64,000 bases of DNA from Viridibacillus arenosi (GCF_001955655.1 NZ_MSPW01000001.1:62001-126000), one strand, 5' to 3'; shown: positions 44,235-53,140, numbered from the stretch's first letter. The notes: a model not told the origin generated them from the sequence alone. Program-made: numbers and translations.

Positions 44235-45503
44235 TTAATTCTCCCCTACATATTTTTTTAAGCATTCAGTGCAAAGTAATTGCATTTCAAATGCTTTTTT
44301 ATATTTTTTATTCTTTGCTAAATAGGTTGCGTAATGCTCAGAAGCTAGCTTTAATTCTTTTAAATCAATATGTTCTTTAAATATTTCGATACTTTGTTGA
44401 ATAAATTCTTCATATTTTACAAAGTTACCTTTTTCATATTCTACCTTTGCTACTAAAAAATAATATCCAGCTCTCTGTTTATTTGTTAAGATACTATCTT
44501 CTAAAATATCCATCTCACATTCAAGAGTTTCTAACTGATTTAGTTTCAATAATATTTCTAACCTTAGTCTATTAGAAACAAATTTGTCAGCATAGCTAAC
44601 TGTTTTTTTATATTTGATAGCAAAATCTATTTGTGATAAAGCTTCATCTAATTGATTTGTCTGAAATAAGATAAATGCATAATTATGATGCAATAATGCC
44701 TTTAAATTATGAAATTCCGGACGACAGATATTAAGCCCTCTTTCGATAAACTCTATTGCTTGTTTAAATTCATTTTTCTCTATTAATAAAATTGAAATTA
44801 AATTATAACTGTCTCCAGCCTTCATCCATTCATGTAACTTTAAATATAAATCCTTAGCTTCTATAGCATAAGATAGTGCATATTCAAATTGGCATTGATG
44901 ATAATGTGACATTGCAATATTATATGAGATACGAGCTTTTAGTAATTGATCTTCACTAGTCAAAAGAAGCCTCTTGAACATTTCTCCACTTATCTTATAA
45001 TCTCCAACATAGTAATGATATACCGCGGTGACATAAAGATATTGATACCTTGTAGAAACAAATAATTGAGATTCATCAATTTCTACTTTTGCAATTTCAT
45101 TTTCATATAATTCAATTGCCAGATTATCTTGTTCCATCTTTACTAATGCTAAAAACTTAAGAAGCATAAAGTAATATTCTTGTCGAACGGAAGGTATATA
45201 TTGAAATTGAACTTGATGTAAGTCCAAAAATTGCCGGACCTCTTCAACACTCTCCTTTTCAATTTTAGTTTCCAGGGTGGATAAGATATTTTGCATTTCA
45301 GTTGTATCTTCATAAATATTATGAAAATATCTTTCCGGCACTTCAAGTCTACCGGCTAGTAACTTGAGTGTATCAATAGAAGGGGTATATCTGCAATTCT
45401 CAATATTGCTGTAATGGGTTGGCGAGATGATTCCGTGACAAATATCTGCCTGTTTTAACCCCTTTAAAAGTCTGATTCGTTTAATTCTATTGCCAAGCTT
45501 CAA
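44235..45503 (-). CDS. HTH-TPR quorum-sensing regulator (NprR/PlcR-like, RRNPP family)
   Basis: Encodes 422 residues, close to NprR length. Residues about 3-62 are an HTH_XRE domain (RIKRIRLLKGLKQADICHGI, SPTHYSNIENCRYTPSIDTL), with ISPTHYSNIE as recognition helix. Residues about 75-420 are helical repeats matching TPR pairs, for example ARISYNIAMSHYHQCQFEYA and LLHHNYAFILFQTNQLDEAL. No phosphatase or membrane domain is seen. The start is TTG 45503, six bases after GGGGAG; the in-frame GTG at 45518 overlaps that site. It is followed at once by the propeptide gene. Family knowledge predicts peptide-switched DNA binding; the operator is not recognised, and no PlcR-box (TATGNAN4TNCATA) was seen. 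Confidence 0.85.
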   Translation of the reverse strand: MKLGNRIKRIRLLKGLKQADICHGIISPTHYSNIENCRYTPSIDTLKLLAGRLEVPERYFHNIYEDTTEMQNILSTLETKIEKESVEEVRQFLDLHQVQFQYIPSVRQEYYFMLLKFLALVKMEQDNLAIELYENEIAKVEIDESQLFVSTRYQYLYVTAVYHYYVGDYKISGEMFKRLLLTSEDQLLKARISYNIAMSHYHQCQFEYALSYAIEAKDLYLKLHEWMKAGDSYNLISILLIEKNEFKQAIEFIERGLNICRPEFHNLKALLHHNYAFILFQTNQLDEALSQIDFAIKYKKTVSYADKFVSNRLRLEILLKLNQLETLECEMDILEDSILTNKQRAGYYFLVAKVEYEKGNFVKYEEFIQQSIEIFKEHIDLKELKLASEHYATYLAKNKKYKKAFEMQLLCTECLKKYVGEN

Positions 45504-45724
45504 ATCTTTCTCCCCCACTTCACAAAGAGCTAGTCATTTCTAAGAAAATATTGTTTTTTGATTTTAATTGAAATAAATACCAAAAAAGTATATTTCGGTG
45601 ATTTTTTAGTGCCATTCCCTATTTACATTTTATTATTTAATAGGCATTTAGTATATAAAAAATAACATTTCTCTTTAAATAAATCATGATTAATAGGTAA
45701 TTATTAGACATATTTTATTATAAA
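45504..45724. other. promoter region of the quorum-sensing regulator
   Basis: AT-rich spacer of about 220 bp. It must hold the regulator promoter and probably an autoregulatory site. A minor dyad ATAC-CAAAAAA-GTAT lies near 45578-45592; nothing stronger seen. Confidence 0.35.
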
Positions 45725-45772
45725 AAAACTGCTATTCACCGATTTTGATACCGTGAATAACAGTTTTTTTTT
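45725..45772. terminator. terminator of ypiP
   Basis: AAACTGCTATTCAC pairs (one mismatch) with GTGAATAACAGTTT, followed by long T-runs on either strand. Confidence 0.85.
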
Positions 45773-46562
45773 ATGTTACTTCCTTAATTCCATAGTGAAA
45801 TTTTGACGACAGACGGGTATCTCGAACAAAGCCATATTGCTCAAATAAATCAGAGCGGAAGTGCGCTTTTAATACTACTCTTTTCTTAGCAACACGTTCT
45901 GCTTGTACCATCCATTCATCCGATAACCCTTCATGAAGGCCTGCTTTTCGAAGTGGTTGAAAGCTAGTAGACTCTTCAATCGTTTCTTCGAACATTGGGT
46001 CCATATAGACTACTTCAAAACTATTGTCAGGTTGTAATTTCAAATAATCTAATGCTACTGAATGAACGACTTCAATCTGTTCCATACAAGAAAGAAGTGG
46101 TAAATCCGTTATATCGTAGCGCTTCATCCCTTCGCTTACGATGAATGCAACATTGGCATTACCCTCACAGCCAATTACTTTACCTGATTCACCGACCGCA
46201 AAAGCCGCCATCATACTATCTGTTGCCATACCTAATGTACAATCAAGAAAGGTATCGCCCTCATTCAACTGGCATGCAGCTAAAAAGGTATCTATTTCCC
46301 CCCTAGCTGCACGTTTCAAACGGAATGCTGCAGAACTTGGGTGGAAGAAGAAAGGAGCATCTGCCCCTAACGCATGATATTCATAGCGGTTTTTTCCCGC
46401 AACAATTACATTTGCATTATAAAATGTTGCCATTTTCGCAATACCACGCTTTTTTCGCTCAACAAAACGTACATTTAACGTGCTACATGCTCGTTCGGCA
46501 AGTTGCTTTGATAATGCATCTGGTCTTGCTGCAGTGGTAACAATCGTTGTTATTTCGCACAT
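45771..46562 (-). CDS. ypiP: class I SAM-dependent methyltransferase (YpiP-like)
   Basis: Encodes 263 residues. The SAM-binding glycine motif is FLDCTLGMATDSMMAAFAVG (about 105-125) and the acceptor motif is VYMDPMFEETIEES (about 185-198), resembling the DPPY-type site of RsmJ-like rRNA methyltransferases. The N-terminal IVTTAARPDALSKQLAERAC is typical of YpiP. The substrate, probably rRNA, is inferred. Its ATG overlaps the last codons of the bacilliredoxin gene, so the two are co-translated. Confidence 0.82.
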   Translation of the reverse strand: MCEITTIVTTAARPDALSKQLAERACSTLNVRFVERKKRGIAKMATFYNANVIVAGKNRYEYHALGADAPFFFHPSSAAFRLKRAARGEIDTFLAACQLNEGDTFLDCTLGMATDSMMAAFAVGESGKVIGCEGNANVAFIVSEGMKRYDITDLPLLSCMEQIEVVHSVALDYLKLQPDNSFEVVYMDPMFEETIEESTSFQPLRKAGLHEGLSDEWMVQAERVAKKRVVLKAHFRSDLFEQYGFVRDTRLSSKFHYGIKEVT

Positions 46563-46987
46563 ACTTGATCTAACACACCTGCTAAATGATCACGTACTTG
46601 CTCCATCGCGAATCCCTCGATTTGTTCACGTGGGATGAAATAAGCTAACTGACCATCTTTTAATAGTGCAATAGAAGGAGAGCTTGGTAACACTTCCTCA
46701 AAATAACTACGCATTTGTGCAGTTGCTTCCTTATCTTGTCCAGCAAATACTGTCACTAAATGATCTGGTTTATGTTCAGCAGCCTCAAGAGCTGCAGCAA
46801 CAGCCGGTCTTGCTAAACCTGCAGCACAACCACAAACTGAGTTAATCACTACAAGTGAAGTACCTTTAGATTCTTGAACATGATCAGCAACATCATCTGG
46901 AGTTAATAGCTCTGTAAATCCAACATTAACTAGCTCCTCGCGCATTGGTTTAACAATACCTAACATATATTCTTCATAAGCATTCAT
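46550..46987 (-). CDS. brxA: bacilliredoxin (BrxA/BrxB family, YphP-like)
   Basis: Encodes 145 residues from ATG 46987 behind AAAGAGGA. The redox motif is NSVCGCAAGLARPAVAAALE with the CGC active site, and the rest (VTVFAGQDKEATAQMRSYF, SSPSIALLKDGQLAYFIPRE) fits the family. It removes bacillithiol from proteins after oxidative stress. BrxA and BrxB cannot be told apart safely here. It overlaps the methyltransferase gene. The direct repeat at 47047-47140 lies in its promoter region. Confidence 0.88.
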   Translation of the reverse strand: MNAYEEYMLGIVKPMREELVNVGFTELLTPDDVADHVQESKGTSLVVINSVCGCAAGLARPAVAAALEAAEHKPDHLVTVFAGQDKEATAQMRSYFEEVLPSSPSIALLKDGQLAYFIPREQIEGFAMEQVRDHLAGVLDQVCAK

Positions 46988-47046
46988 ATTTTCATCCTCT
47001 TTCATATCTATTTATAATCCTTGATTTATAAGGGTTTTCACCTTCT

Positions 47047-47140
47047 TATTGTATATGTACTTTCGTATAATTTCACCCTTTTTCACTTCTTATGTGATTT
47101 TTTTGTGATTTTTTCGAAAAAGGTAACATTACAAATTTGT
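47047..47140. repeat. dispersed direct repeat, copy 1
   Basis: Begins TATTGTATATGTACTTTCGT; the first 31 bp are identical to 51100-51130 and similarity continues to about 47140, with an 11-bp tandem insertion in this copy. It covers the upstream region of the bacilliredoxin gene. Confidence 0.8.
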
Positions 47141-47161
47141 GCATAATATGCAACGAAAAAC

Positions 47162-47199
47162 GATAAAGAGCGACTGCCAATTGGCTATCGCTCTTTATC
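47162..47199. terminator. hairpin GATAAAGAGCGA/TCGCTCTTTATC
   Basis: A 12-bp perfect stem downstream of ligD (minus strand). Its right arm and flank closely match the hairpin at 56359-56395. Confidence 0.75.
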
Positions 47200-47311
47200 A
47201 TGTTCTAACAAGTACCTAATCTTACTAGAAGGCTTATATTCCCCCTTCATATTGGATAATACGTTATTTGCAATAAAAGGTGAATGATAGTTTATGATGT
47301 TTTTTCAATTT

Positions 47312-49147
47312 TTATTTTTCTAACAATCCTTTTAATTGTTTAAGTACAGTTGTAAATTCTTTATCATTTTCACTTTCCCTAAAATTGCGGAAAGGATTCC
47401 CTACTTTATTGATACGTTCTAAAACAGCAGAGATAGTAAACATACTCGGATTTAAAGTCTCGTTTACTTCATCCCAGAATAACGGCGTCGCAATGAATCC
47501 TTTTTCATTTCCCCTCGGTGAATATGGGGCAATTATTGTCTTCCCCTCACGATGTTGTACATAATCCAGGTACAATTTATTATTTCTATTTTTCTTTAAG
47601 CGTTCAGTCGTAAACCATTGTGGATTTTGTTCAATTAAAAAGTCACAAACAAACTTAGTGAATATACCAGTCTCTTCATATGAAAATTTATCTAAAGGTA
47701 ATGGAATATATATCTGCATTCCCTTTCCTCCAGAGGTCTTTACAAAAGAAATTAATTCGAATTGATCAAAGATAGCTTTCATATGCAATGCAGCTTCGAC
47801 TGCTAAATGAAATTCATTTACAGATGGTGGATCCAAGTCAAATACAATTTCAGTTGGTCTATTTGTGTGAATAGGTTGAAATGGTATATGAAACTCTATA
47901 GCGAGTTGGTTTCCTAACCACAATAAGCTTTCGATGTTATTACAAATAATGAAGTTTGTATCTCCTACTTGTGTCGTTGTAACAAAATCAGGTACATTAT
48001 CTGGACTACTTTTCTGATAAAAGCTTTCTCCTGGTACCCCGTGGGGATAACGAATAAGCGTTAAATTTCGGTCACGTAAAAACGGTAGCATATAAGGAGA
48101 CACATTTTGTAGATACAATAAGTAATCATCCTTTAAAATATTGCTTGGAGGCCATATAGGCTTATCCGGATTTGTAACCTGAACTGATTCAGGAATTGGA
48201 TGAAGTTGACGTTGCATTTGCTGCCAATGACATTCATCAGGACTCATCTCCAACTTAAAGGAATTGAATCTTGGTTCTCTTAATGTTTCTCCCATAAAAT
48301 CAATGCACGCTATTTCTACACATATAGATGGTTCCAGTTCCCAAATGCTTTCTGAAATTTTTACCCCATTTGATTGAAATAGTGCAATTAAAGTATTGGT
48401 CTCTTCTTCTTTAAGACCGTGTTTAAACGTTACTACTTCCACAAGATGCTTATCTTGATAAATAGCACCATGAAAAAAGCCATTACTTTTATTGTATTTC
48501 GTAAGAATGGTAGTAACATATCTCCAATTTTTTATTTTTAACCAGTTAGTCGTTCTCTTTTCGCTAATCCATTTACTAGTCTTTCGTTTTGCAATAATCC
48601 CCTCTCCATTACTGACTAAGATTTTCTTCCACAATTCATTACTATCACTAAAAACGTCTATTGCTTGTAATCGATTAATGTCTTCATAATTTATTGTAGG
48701 TGGAAGTCTGAGCGTTTCAAATAATTTTTGTAAGACCTCTTTCCGCTTAATAAAATATGAGTTTGTCTGGCACTTCCCTTTATTTTCCAAACAGTCAAAC
48801 ACGACAAAATGACATGAGAATTTTTCTACATGCTTCTTTATAGTATTTTGACTACGCATTCGACCTCTTGTTTGTACTACAGAAAAATTACTATGAAAAT
48901 TATTTGTTAAAAAAACAATTTCACCATCTAAAGTTAATGGTATAAACGATTTAATCTGTTCTTTAATTTCAAGGCAAAAATCAATTATCTCAGGGAAATT
49001 ATGATTAAGTATATACCCATTTCTACTTATAAGTGTAGGTTCTTCATCCCAAATAAGCATACATCTGAATCCGTCATACTTTGCTTCATACAACCAATCT
49101 TCTCCTATTGGAATTTCAGTTGAAGCCGTTAAGAGCATTGGTTTCAA
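47312..49147 (-). CDS. ligD: ATP-dependent DNA ligase D (NHEJ)
   Basis: Encodes 611 residues, the same length as Bacillus LigD. Residues about 1-300 form the ligase: the adenylated Lys is in YEAKYDGFRCML, with LTLDGEIVFL, GEGIIAKRK and the C-terminal OB-fold. Residues about 320-611 form the primase-polymerase domain, including PHGVPGESFYQK, IVFDLDPPS with the metal Asp pair, FVKTSGGKGMQIYIPL and DYVQHREGKTIIAPYSPR. The 3'-nuclease domain is absent. The start is TTG 49147 behind AGGAGAG; the long upstream frame overlaps ku and is not coding. With Ku it repairs double-strand breaks, in Bacillus mainly in spores and stationary phase. Confidence 0.94.
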   Translation of the reverse strand: MKPMLLTASTEIPIGEDWLYEAKYDGFRCMLIWDEEPTLISRNGYILNHNFPEIIDFCLEIKEQIKSFIPLTLDGEIVFLTNNFHSNFSVVQTRGRMRSQNTIKKHVEKFSCHFVVFDCLENKGKCQTNSYFIKRKEVLQKLFETLRLPPTINYEDINRLQAIDVFSDSNELWKKILVSNGEGIIAKRKTSKWISEKRTTNWLKIKNWRYVTTILTKYNKSNGFFHGAIYQDKHLVEVVTFKHGLKEEETNTLIALFQSNGVKISESIWELEPSICVEIACIDFMGETLREPRFNSFKLEMSPDECHWQQMQRQLHPIPESVQVTNPDKPIWPPSNILKDDYLLYLQNVSPYMLPFLRDRNLTLIRYPHGVPGESFYQKSSPDNVPDFVTTTQVGDTNFIICNNIESLLWLGNQLAIEFHIPFQPIHTNRPTEIVFDLDPPSVNEFHLAVEAALHMKAIFDQFELISFVKTSGGKGMQIYIPLPLDKFSYEETGIFTKFVCDFLIEQNPQWFTTERLKKNRNNKLYLDYVQHREGKTIIAPYSPRGNEKGFIATPLFWDEVNETLNPSMFTISAVLERINKVGNPFRNFRESENDKEFTTVLKQLKGLLEK

Positions 49148-49255
49148 TTTCTCTCCTACTTTCGAATGGAATACATTTAGTTTTCGATTATTTCTGCTAT
49201 TGATACATAAAAAAGGCGAATAATTGCATAGTAAGAAGAAAACGAGGTGAAAGTA

Positions 49256-50080
49256 ATGCACACAGTTTGGAAAGGTAGCATTAGTTTTGGATTGGTTAAC
49301 ATACCAGTTAAACTCCATACTGCAACTGAAAATAAAGATATTAAGCTGAGACAACTACACAAGGAATGTAATACACCAATCAGTTATAAAAAGGTATGTG
49401 AGGGTTGTAATAAAGAAGTTAAAGACGAGGATATTGTGAAAGCATATGAATATGCAAAAAATAAGTTTGTAGTATTAGATGCTGATGAACTTGAAAATTT
49501 AAGAAAAGAAAATGAAGATAAGGCAGTAGAAATAATAGATTTTGTAAGGATAGAAGAAATTGATCCCATCTATTTTGACCGTTCTTATTTTTTATCTCCA
49601 GATACCACAGGCAGTAAAGCATATTCTCTTTTAAGAAAAACCTTAGAAGAATCCGGTAAGATAGGTGTTGCTAAAATCATTATAAGATCTAAAGAACAAT
49701 TGGCAATAGTACGTGTATATAAGGATTCGTTAGTTATGGAAACCATTCATTTCCCTGATGAAGTTAGGAGTGTTGCTGATGTACCTAATATTCCGAGTGA
49801 ACAAATAGTAGTTCAGAAGGAGCTTGATACAGCTCTACTGTTAGTGGATCAACTAACAACTGTATTTGAACCGACAAAATACACTGACGAGTATAGAACG
49901 GCATTGATGGAATTAATTGAAGAAAAGAAAACTAGCAGTACTGTAACTGCAAGCGATAAACAGCCAGTACCCAATAATGTTACTGATTTAATGACGGCAC
50001 TTCAAGCTTCGTTAGATAAGACTAAGACTACTAAGAAAAAAACAACTACGAGAAAGAAAGTTACAAAAAAGACTTCTTAA
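49256..50080 (+). CDS. ku: Ku DNA end-binding protein (NHEJ)
   Basis: Encodes 274 residues from ATG 49256, six bases after GAGGTG. HTVWKGSISFGLVNIPVKLH is the invariant bacterial Ku start; the ring-forming core follows (CNTPISYKKVCEGCNKEV, DRSYFLSPDTTGSKAYSLLR). The end is a Lys/Thr-rich tail (about 245-274), as in Ku proteins that recruit LigD or slide on DNA. It is divergent from ligD with only 108 bp between the starts, so both promoters are interleaved. A GCATAGTA element at 49227-49234 resembles a forespore sigma-G -10, but a matching -35 at proper spacing was not found. Confidence 0.95.
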   Translation: MHTVWKGSISFGLVNIPVKLHTATENKDIKLRQLHKECNTPISYKKVCEGCNKEVKDEDIVKAYEYAKNKFVVLDADELENLRKENEDKAVEIIDFVRIEEIDPIYFDRSYFLSPDTTGSKAYSLLRKTLEESGKIGVAKIIIRSKEQLAIVRVYKDSLVMETIHFPDEVRSVADVPNIPSEQIVVQKELDTALLLVDQLTTVFEPTKYTDEYRTALMELIEEKKTSSTVTASDKQPVPNNVTDLMTALQASLDKTKTTKKKTTTRKKVTKKTS

Positions 50081-50171
50081 ACAGTTTTTAGGAAATGAAC
50101 AATCCTTAACAATACATGTTTCACTTTCAGTTAAAAGGGAAAAAAATATCAATTTTATAGGAGGTATAAAT

Positions 50172-50429
50172 ATGTTTAGTTTTCTTTGGTTTCTTATTAT
50201 AGGTGGTATTCTAGGTTGGTTAGCGAGCTTAATTATAGCTAAGGATATCCCAGGCGGAATTATTGGTAATATTATTGCAGGTATTATTGGCGCTTGGATA
50301 GGAGGAAGTTTGTTTGGACAATGGGGACCAGCCTTAAGTGATTTTTATATCTTCCCTGCTTTACTTGGTTCTATTATATTAATTTTAATAGTAAGCTTTA
50401 TTATGTCATTAATGCGTAAAGCCGCTTGA
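50172..50429 (+). CDS. GlsB/YeaQ/YmgE family stress-type membrane protein, copy 1
   Basis: Encodes 85 residues: three short membrane helices rich in Gly (WFLIIGGILGWLASLIIAKD, GGIIGNIIAGIIGAWIGGSL), the Transgly_assoc/GlsB fold. TAGGAGG precedes the ATG. Family members are induced by general stress; function unknown. It is about 80% similar to the copy at 53563-53814 and has a strong terminator. Confidence 0.88.
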   Translation: MFSFLWFLIIGGILGWLASLIIAKDIPGGIIGNIIAGIIGAWIGGSLFGQWGPALSDFYIFPALLGSIILILIVSFIMSLMRKAA

Positions 50430-50498
50430 TGATGGGTGAATTGATAATATCAACCACTGTTATGTAAAAATGGTAGAACCAGCAGAAAAGTAATTAAT

Positions 50499-50537
50499 TT
50501 CCCGTCCTTATTATGTTTAGGGACGGGATTTTTTTAT
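50499..50537 (+). terminator. terminator of GlsB copy 1
   Basis: CCCGTCC...GGACGGG followed by ATTTTTTT. A degraded relative of this stretch is at about 50981-51030. Confidence 0.88.
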
Positions 50538-50595
50538 TAACTTATTGCACTAATTTGTACCAGTTTAATTAATCAAACCTGACTTCGATCCCCTT

Positions 50596-50778
50596 TTATT
50601 CATTACATGCATTAGTTGGCTCATCACCGAATACTTTAGCGAATGTGTTAGATATCTTTTGTGTTTGTAAGCACATTTTATATTCTTTTTCATCTGATAA
50701 TCCAAAGTTCAATACTAAACTTGCCATGATAGTTACTGAAAATACTACACCTAACCCAATAATCATTTTCTTTTTCAT
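50596..50778 (-). CDS. small exported or membrane-anchored protein
   Basis: Encodes 60 residues from ATG 50778, behind AAAGGGG. The N-terminal half KKKMIIGLGVVFSVTIMASL is a signal peptide or anchor; the mature part is short, acidic and has two Cys (KMCLQTQ and TNACNE). No family is recognised. There is no adjacent regulator of TPR type, so I do not call it a signalling peptide. Its upstream region contains coding debris (50833-50982). Confidence 0.6.
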   Translation of the reverse strand: MKKKMIIGLGVVFSVTIMASLVLNFGLSDEKEYKMCLQTQKISNTFAKVFGDEPTNACNE

Positions 50779-50832
50779 TTTGATTTCCCCTTTCAATTTG
50801 AAAATATTTCCTATTACAAGCGTATCAAAGAT

Positions 50833-50982
50833 TTAATAGCCCGTATATACAGTAGCAGACTGACAAAATTCTAAGACTCTAGTCTTAGAATTTCTAACTC
50901 GTAATTCGATATGTTTGGTTCCATCTTCTAGCTTCCACTCAGTTGTTTGTACTACACTTTTTAAGGTGACGAACCTACAGAA
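50833..50982 (-). pseudogene. C-terminal gene fragment, unrecognised
   Basis: About 48 open codons ending in TAA: LKSVVQTTEWKLEDGTKHIE, then LRVRNSKTRVLEFCQSATVY. Protein-like, with no start or ribosome site. It includes a perfect 13-bp dyad (50866-50893). Confidence 0.35.
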
Positions 50983-51099
50983 AAATAATTATTTTCCTTT
51001 CCTTATTAGATTTAAGTACGGAATTTTTTTGTACAAATAAAAAAGCCCTATCCAATCTATTAGCTACAGTTCTTTCAGATACTTTAAATTTTGAGTAAC

Positions 51100-51180
51100 T
51101 ATTGTATATGTACTTTCGTATAATTTCACCATATTTCACTTCTTATGCGATTTTTTCGAAAAAACCATATTATAATTTGT
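51100..51180. repeat. dispersed direct repeat, copy 2
   Basis: Partner of 47047-47140, in the same orientation. Together they bracket ligD, ku and the first GlsB gene, about 4 kb. Confidence 0.8.
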
Positions 51181-51208
51181 CCTTTATAAGTAAATAAAAA
51201 GACATAAA

Positions 51209-51261
51209 CTAAACCCCGAATTGGATCACTTTTCAAGTGTCCAATATTCGGGGTTCAGTTC
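51209..51261 (-). terminator. terminator of MFS pump
   Basis: Long stem with arms ACCCCGAAT.TTGGACACTT and AAGTGATCCAATTCGGGGT on the minus strand; weak T-run. Confidence 0.65.
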
Positions 51262-51308
51262 ACATAGAAACAATATATTTCTTCAGAAGGCATCTAATGC
51301 TTTTCTAA

Positions 51309-52511
51309 TTATTCTGCAAAGCTTTCTGCCATTTTATTTTCTTTCCAAATGAATGTAAAACCAAGGCCGATGACCAAAATGACAGCTGCAAAAAGATATG
51401 GATAGTTTATATTTACGTCAAATAGTATTCCGGCCATAGCTGGTCCTACAATATTACCTAAGCTCGTATAGGTTGAGTTCATTCCAGCAACAAATCCTTG
51501 CTCTTTTCCGCCTGCTTTTGATAAAAATGTCGTCAATGCTGGGCGAAGCAAGTCAAATGCTAAGAAGATAAAGCAAGTAACCGTCAATACTGCCAAATAG
51601 CTAGAGATCATGGTAGAACCCACCGCCAGTATTGCACCTACAATTAGACATAATTGGATTAGTTTCTTTTCACCAAGAATATCTACTAATTTTCCGAACA
51701 TAAATACTTGTACAACAACTCCGAAGATTGAGCTTATAGTAATAATAGCTGCAATGTCCTTCGGCGTGAAGCCAAATTTATGATCAGAAAAAAGGCTAAA
51801 AACTGTTTCATATGCTGATAAACCGAACGCCAGCACAAATACAATGATAAATGCAATAAAGAAAACCGGATTAAGTGATTTTTTTAAATCGCCTATAAAG
51901 TTTGTTTGCTTATTATTAGCGAAGTTTTCAGCAAGTTGTTCTTTTGTTAACGGCTCTTTCAAAATAAACATTGATGAAATGCATGCTAAAAAAGCAATGC
52001 CGGCCGCAAAGAAGAATGGCAAGCGTATACCATATTCAGCGATGAAACCACCAATACCAGGTCCTATAATAAAACCAGTACTAATGGCAGCAGAGATATA
52101 GCCCATTGCTTTTGGTCGTTCCTGAACTGATGTAATATCTGCAACATATGCAGTAACACCTGGCATAATAAAGGCGGCACTAATACCCCCTAGGATCCTT
52201 GATAAATAAAGTACCGATACGTGAGTACCTACACCAAAGATAAGTTCTGAAATACCAAAAAGGAATAAACCGAGTGTAATGATTTTCTTTCTGCCATAAC
52301 GGTCAACCCAACGCCCTGCAAATGGTGACATAATCAGTTGTGCTACCGCAAATACAGCAATAAGATAGCCCATCGTACTTCCTGATAAATGCATGATATT
52401 CATAAAGGACGGCATAACCGGGATGATAAGCCCTATTCCTAGAAATGGAATGAATATATTGCTAAGCAGAATTAATAATACTGCTTTTTGATCTTTTATT
52501 GGTTTCTTCAT
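51309..52511 (-). CDS. MFS multidrug efflux transporter (NorA/Bmr-like)
   Basis: Encodes 400 residues with 12 membrane helices. The motif-A loop between helices 2 and 3 is GRWVDRYGRKKIITLG; motif B/C of drug-H+ antiporters appears as SRILGGISAAFIMPG and GFIIGPGIGGFIAEYG. It should expel lipophilic cations or antibiotics. AGAGGTG precedes the ATG. It lies 25 bp after the TetR gene, so the pair forms one operon under that repressor. Confidence 0.9.
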   Translation of the reverse strand: MKKPIKDQKAVLLILLSNIFIPFLGIGLIIPVMPSFMNIMHLSGSTMGYLIAVFAVAQLIMSPFAGRWVDRYGRKKIITLGLFLFGISELIFGVGTHVSVLYLSRILGGISAAFIMPGVTAYVADITSVQERPKAMGYISAAISTGFIIGPGIGGFIAEYGIRLPFFFAAGIAFLACISSMFILKEPLTKEQLAENFANNKQTNFIGDLKKSLNPVFFIAFIIVFVLAFGLSAYETVFSLFSDHKFGFTPKDIAAIITISSIFGVVVQVFMFGKLVDILGEKKLIQLCLIVGAILAVGSTMISSYLAVLTVTCFIFLAFDLLRPALTTFLSKAGGKEQGFVAGMNSTYTSLGNIVGPAMAGILFDVNINYPYLFAAVILVIGLGFTFIWKENKMAESFAE

Positions 52512-52536
52512 GTATTAACACCTCTTTCTGTATGAT

Positions 52537-53118
52537 TCAATGATGTGATACTCCCCTCCAAAATACTGTCCAAGAGGCTTCTAATTTATCCTTTAGCCGT
52601 TTTTCATCATTGCCGTAAACAAGTTCCAGCAAAATGGAATCGACAACTCCTAAGAAAGCATAAGTCGGCGTTACAGCTGACTCTCCAACGATTAATTTAT
52701 CATTGATCCAATCCTGAAATTTTCTTTCCAGTATCGTCTGCACCTTTCCCTCAATATCTATGACTTCTTGTTCGATTACTTTTTCAAGATGGGCTGGTGG
52801 AAAAAAAGACATACGAAGCCAAAACTTTAACTGCTCATTTTTTTGGAAAAGATCTATGATCAATTGTAGAAATCCGTACAATACTTTTTCAGGATTTTTT
52901 TTATCAACTTTACTGAAATATTGGAGTTTTGAAGATAGCTCTGTCTCTTTCGCATCATGTAAAACTTGCAGAAAAAGATCATCTTTCCCTTTAAAATGGG
53001 AATAAATGGATTGTTTTTTCATACCAACTTCTTCAGCTATTAGAGAAAGGGAAGCTCCTTCATAACCATGAATTGTGAAATATTTTAGAGCTGCATCCTT
53101 AATTTCATCACTTTTCAA
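52537..53118 (-). CDS. TetR family repressor of the efflux pump
   Basis: Encodes 193 residues from TTG 53118, six bases after GAGGTG; GTG 53127 overlaps that ribosome site. The N-terminal HTH is YFTIHGYEGASLSLIAEEVG with recognition helix KKQSIYSHFKGKDDLFLQV. The C-terminal ligand/dimer domain is unspecific. A perfect palindrome lies 23 bp upstream (53141-53158), the likely operator for autoregulation and control of the MFS gene. Confidence 0.9.
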   Translation of the reverse strand: MKSDEIKDAALKYFTIHGYEGASLSLIAEEVGMKKQSIYSHFKGKDDLFLQVLHDAKETELSSKLQYFSKVDKKNPEKVLYGFLQLIIDLFQKNEQLKFWLRMSFFPPAHLEKVIEQEVIDIEGKVQTILERKFQDWINDKLIVGESAVTPTYAFLGVVDSILLELVYGNDEKRLKDKLEASWTVFWRGVSHH

Positions 53119-53140
53119 TAATGTCACCTCAATTAATTAC

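Noticed and set aside
49148-49354. N-terminal extension of LigD to 680 residues
   Set aside because: The extension overlaps ku and the divergent promoter region; TTG 49147 with AGGAGAG gives 611 residues, the family length.
50596-50778. Second quorum-sensing propeptide
   Set aside because: It has a signal-like N-terminus but no adjacent TPR regulator and a longer, two-Cys mature part.
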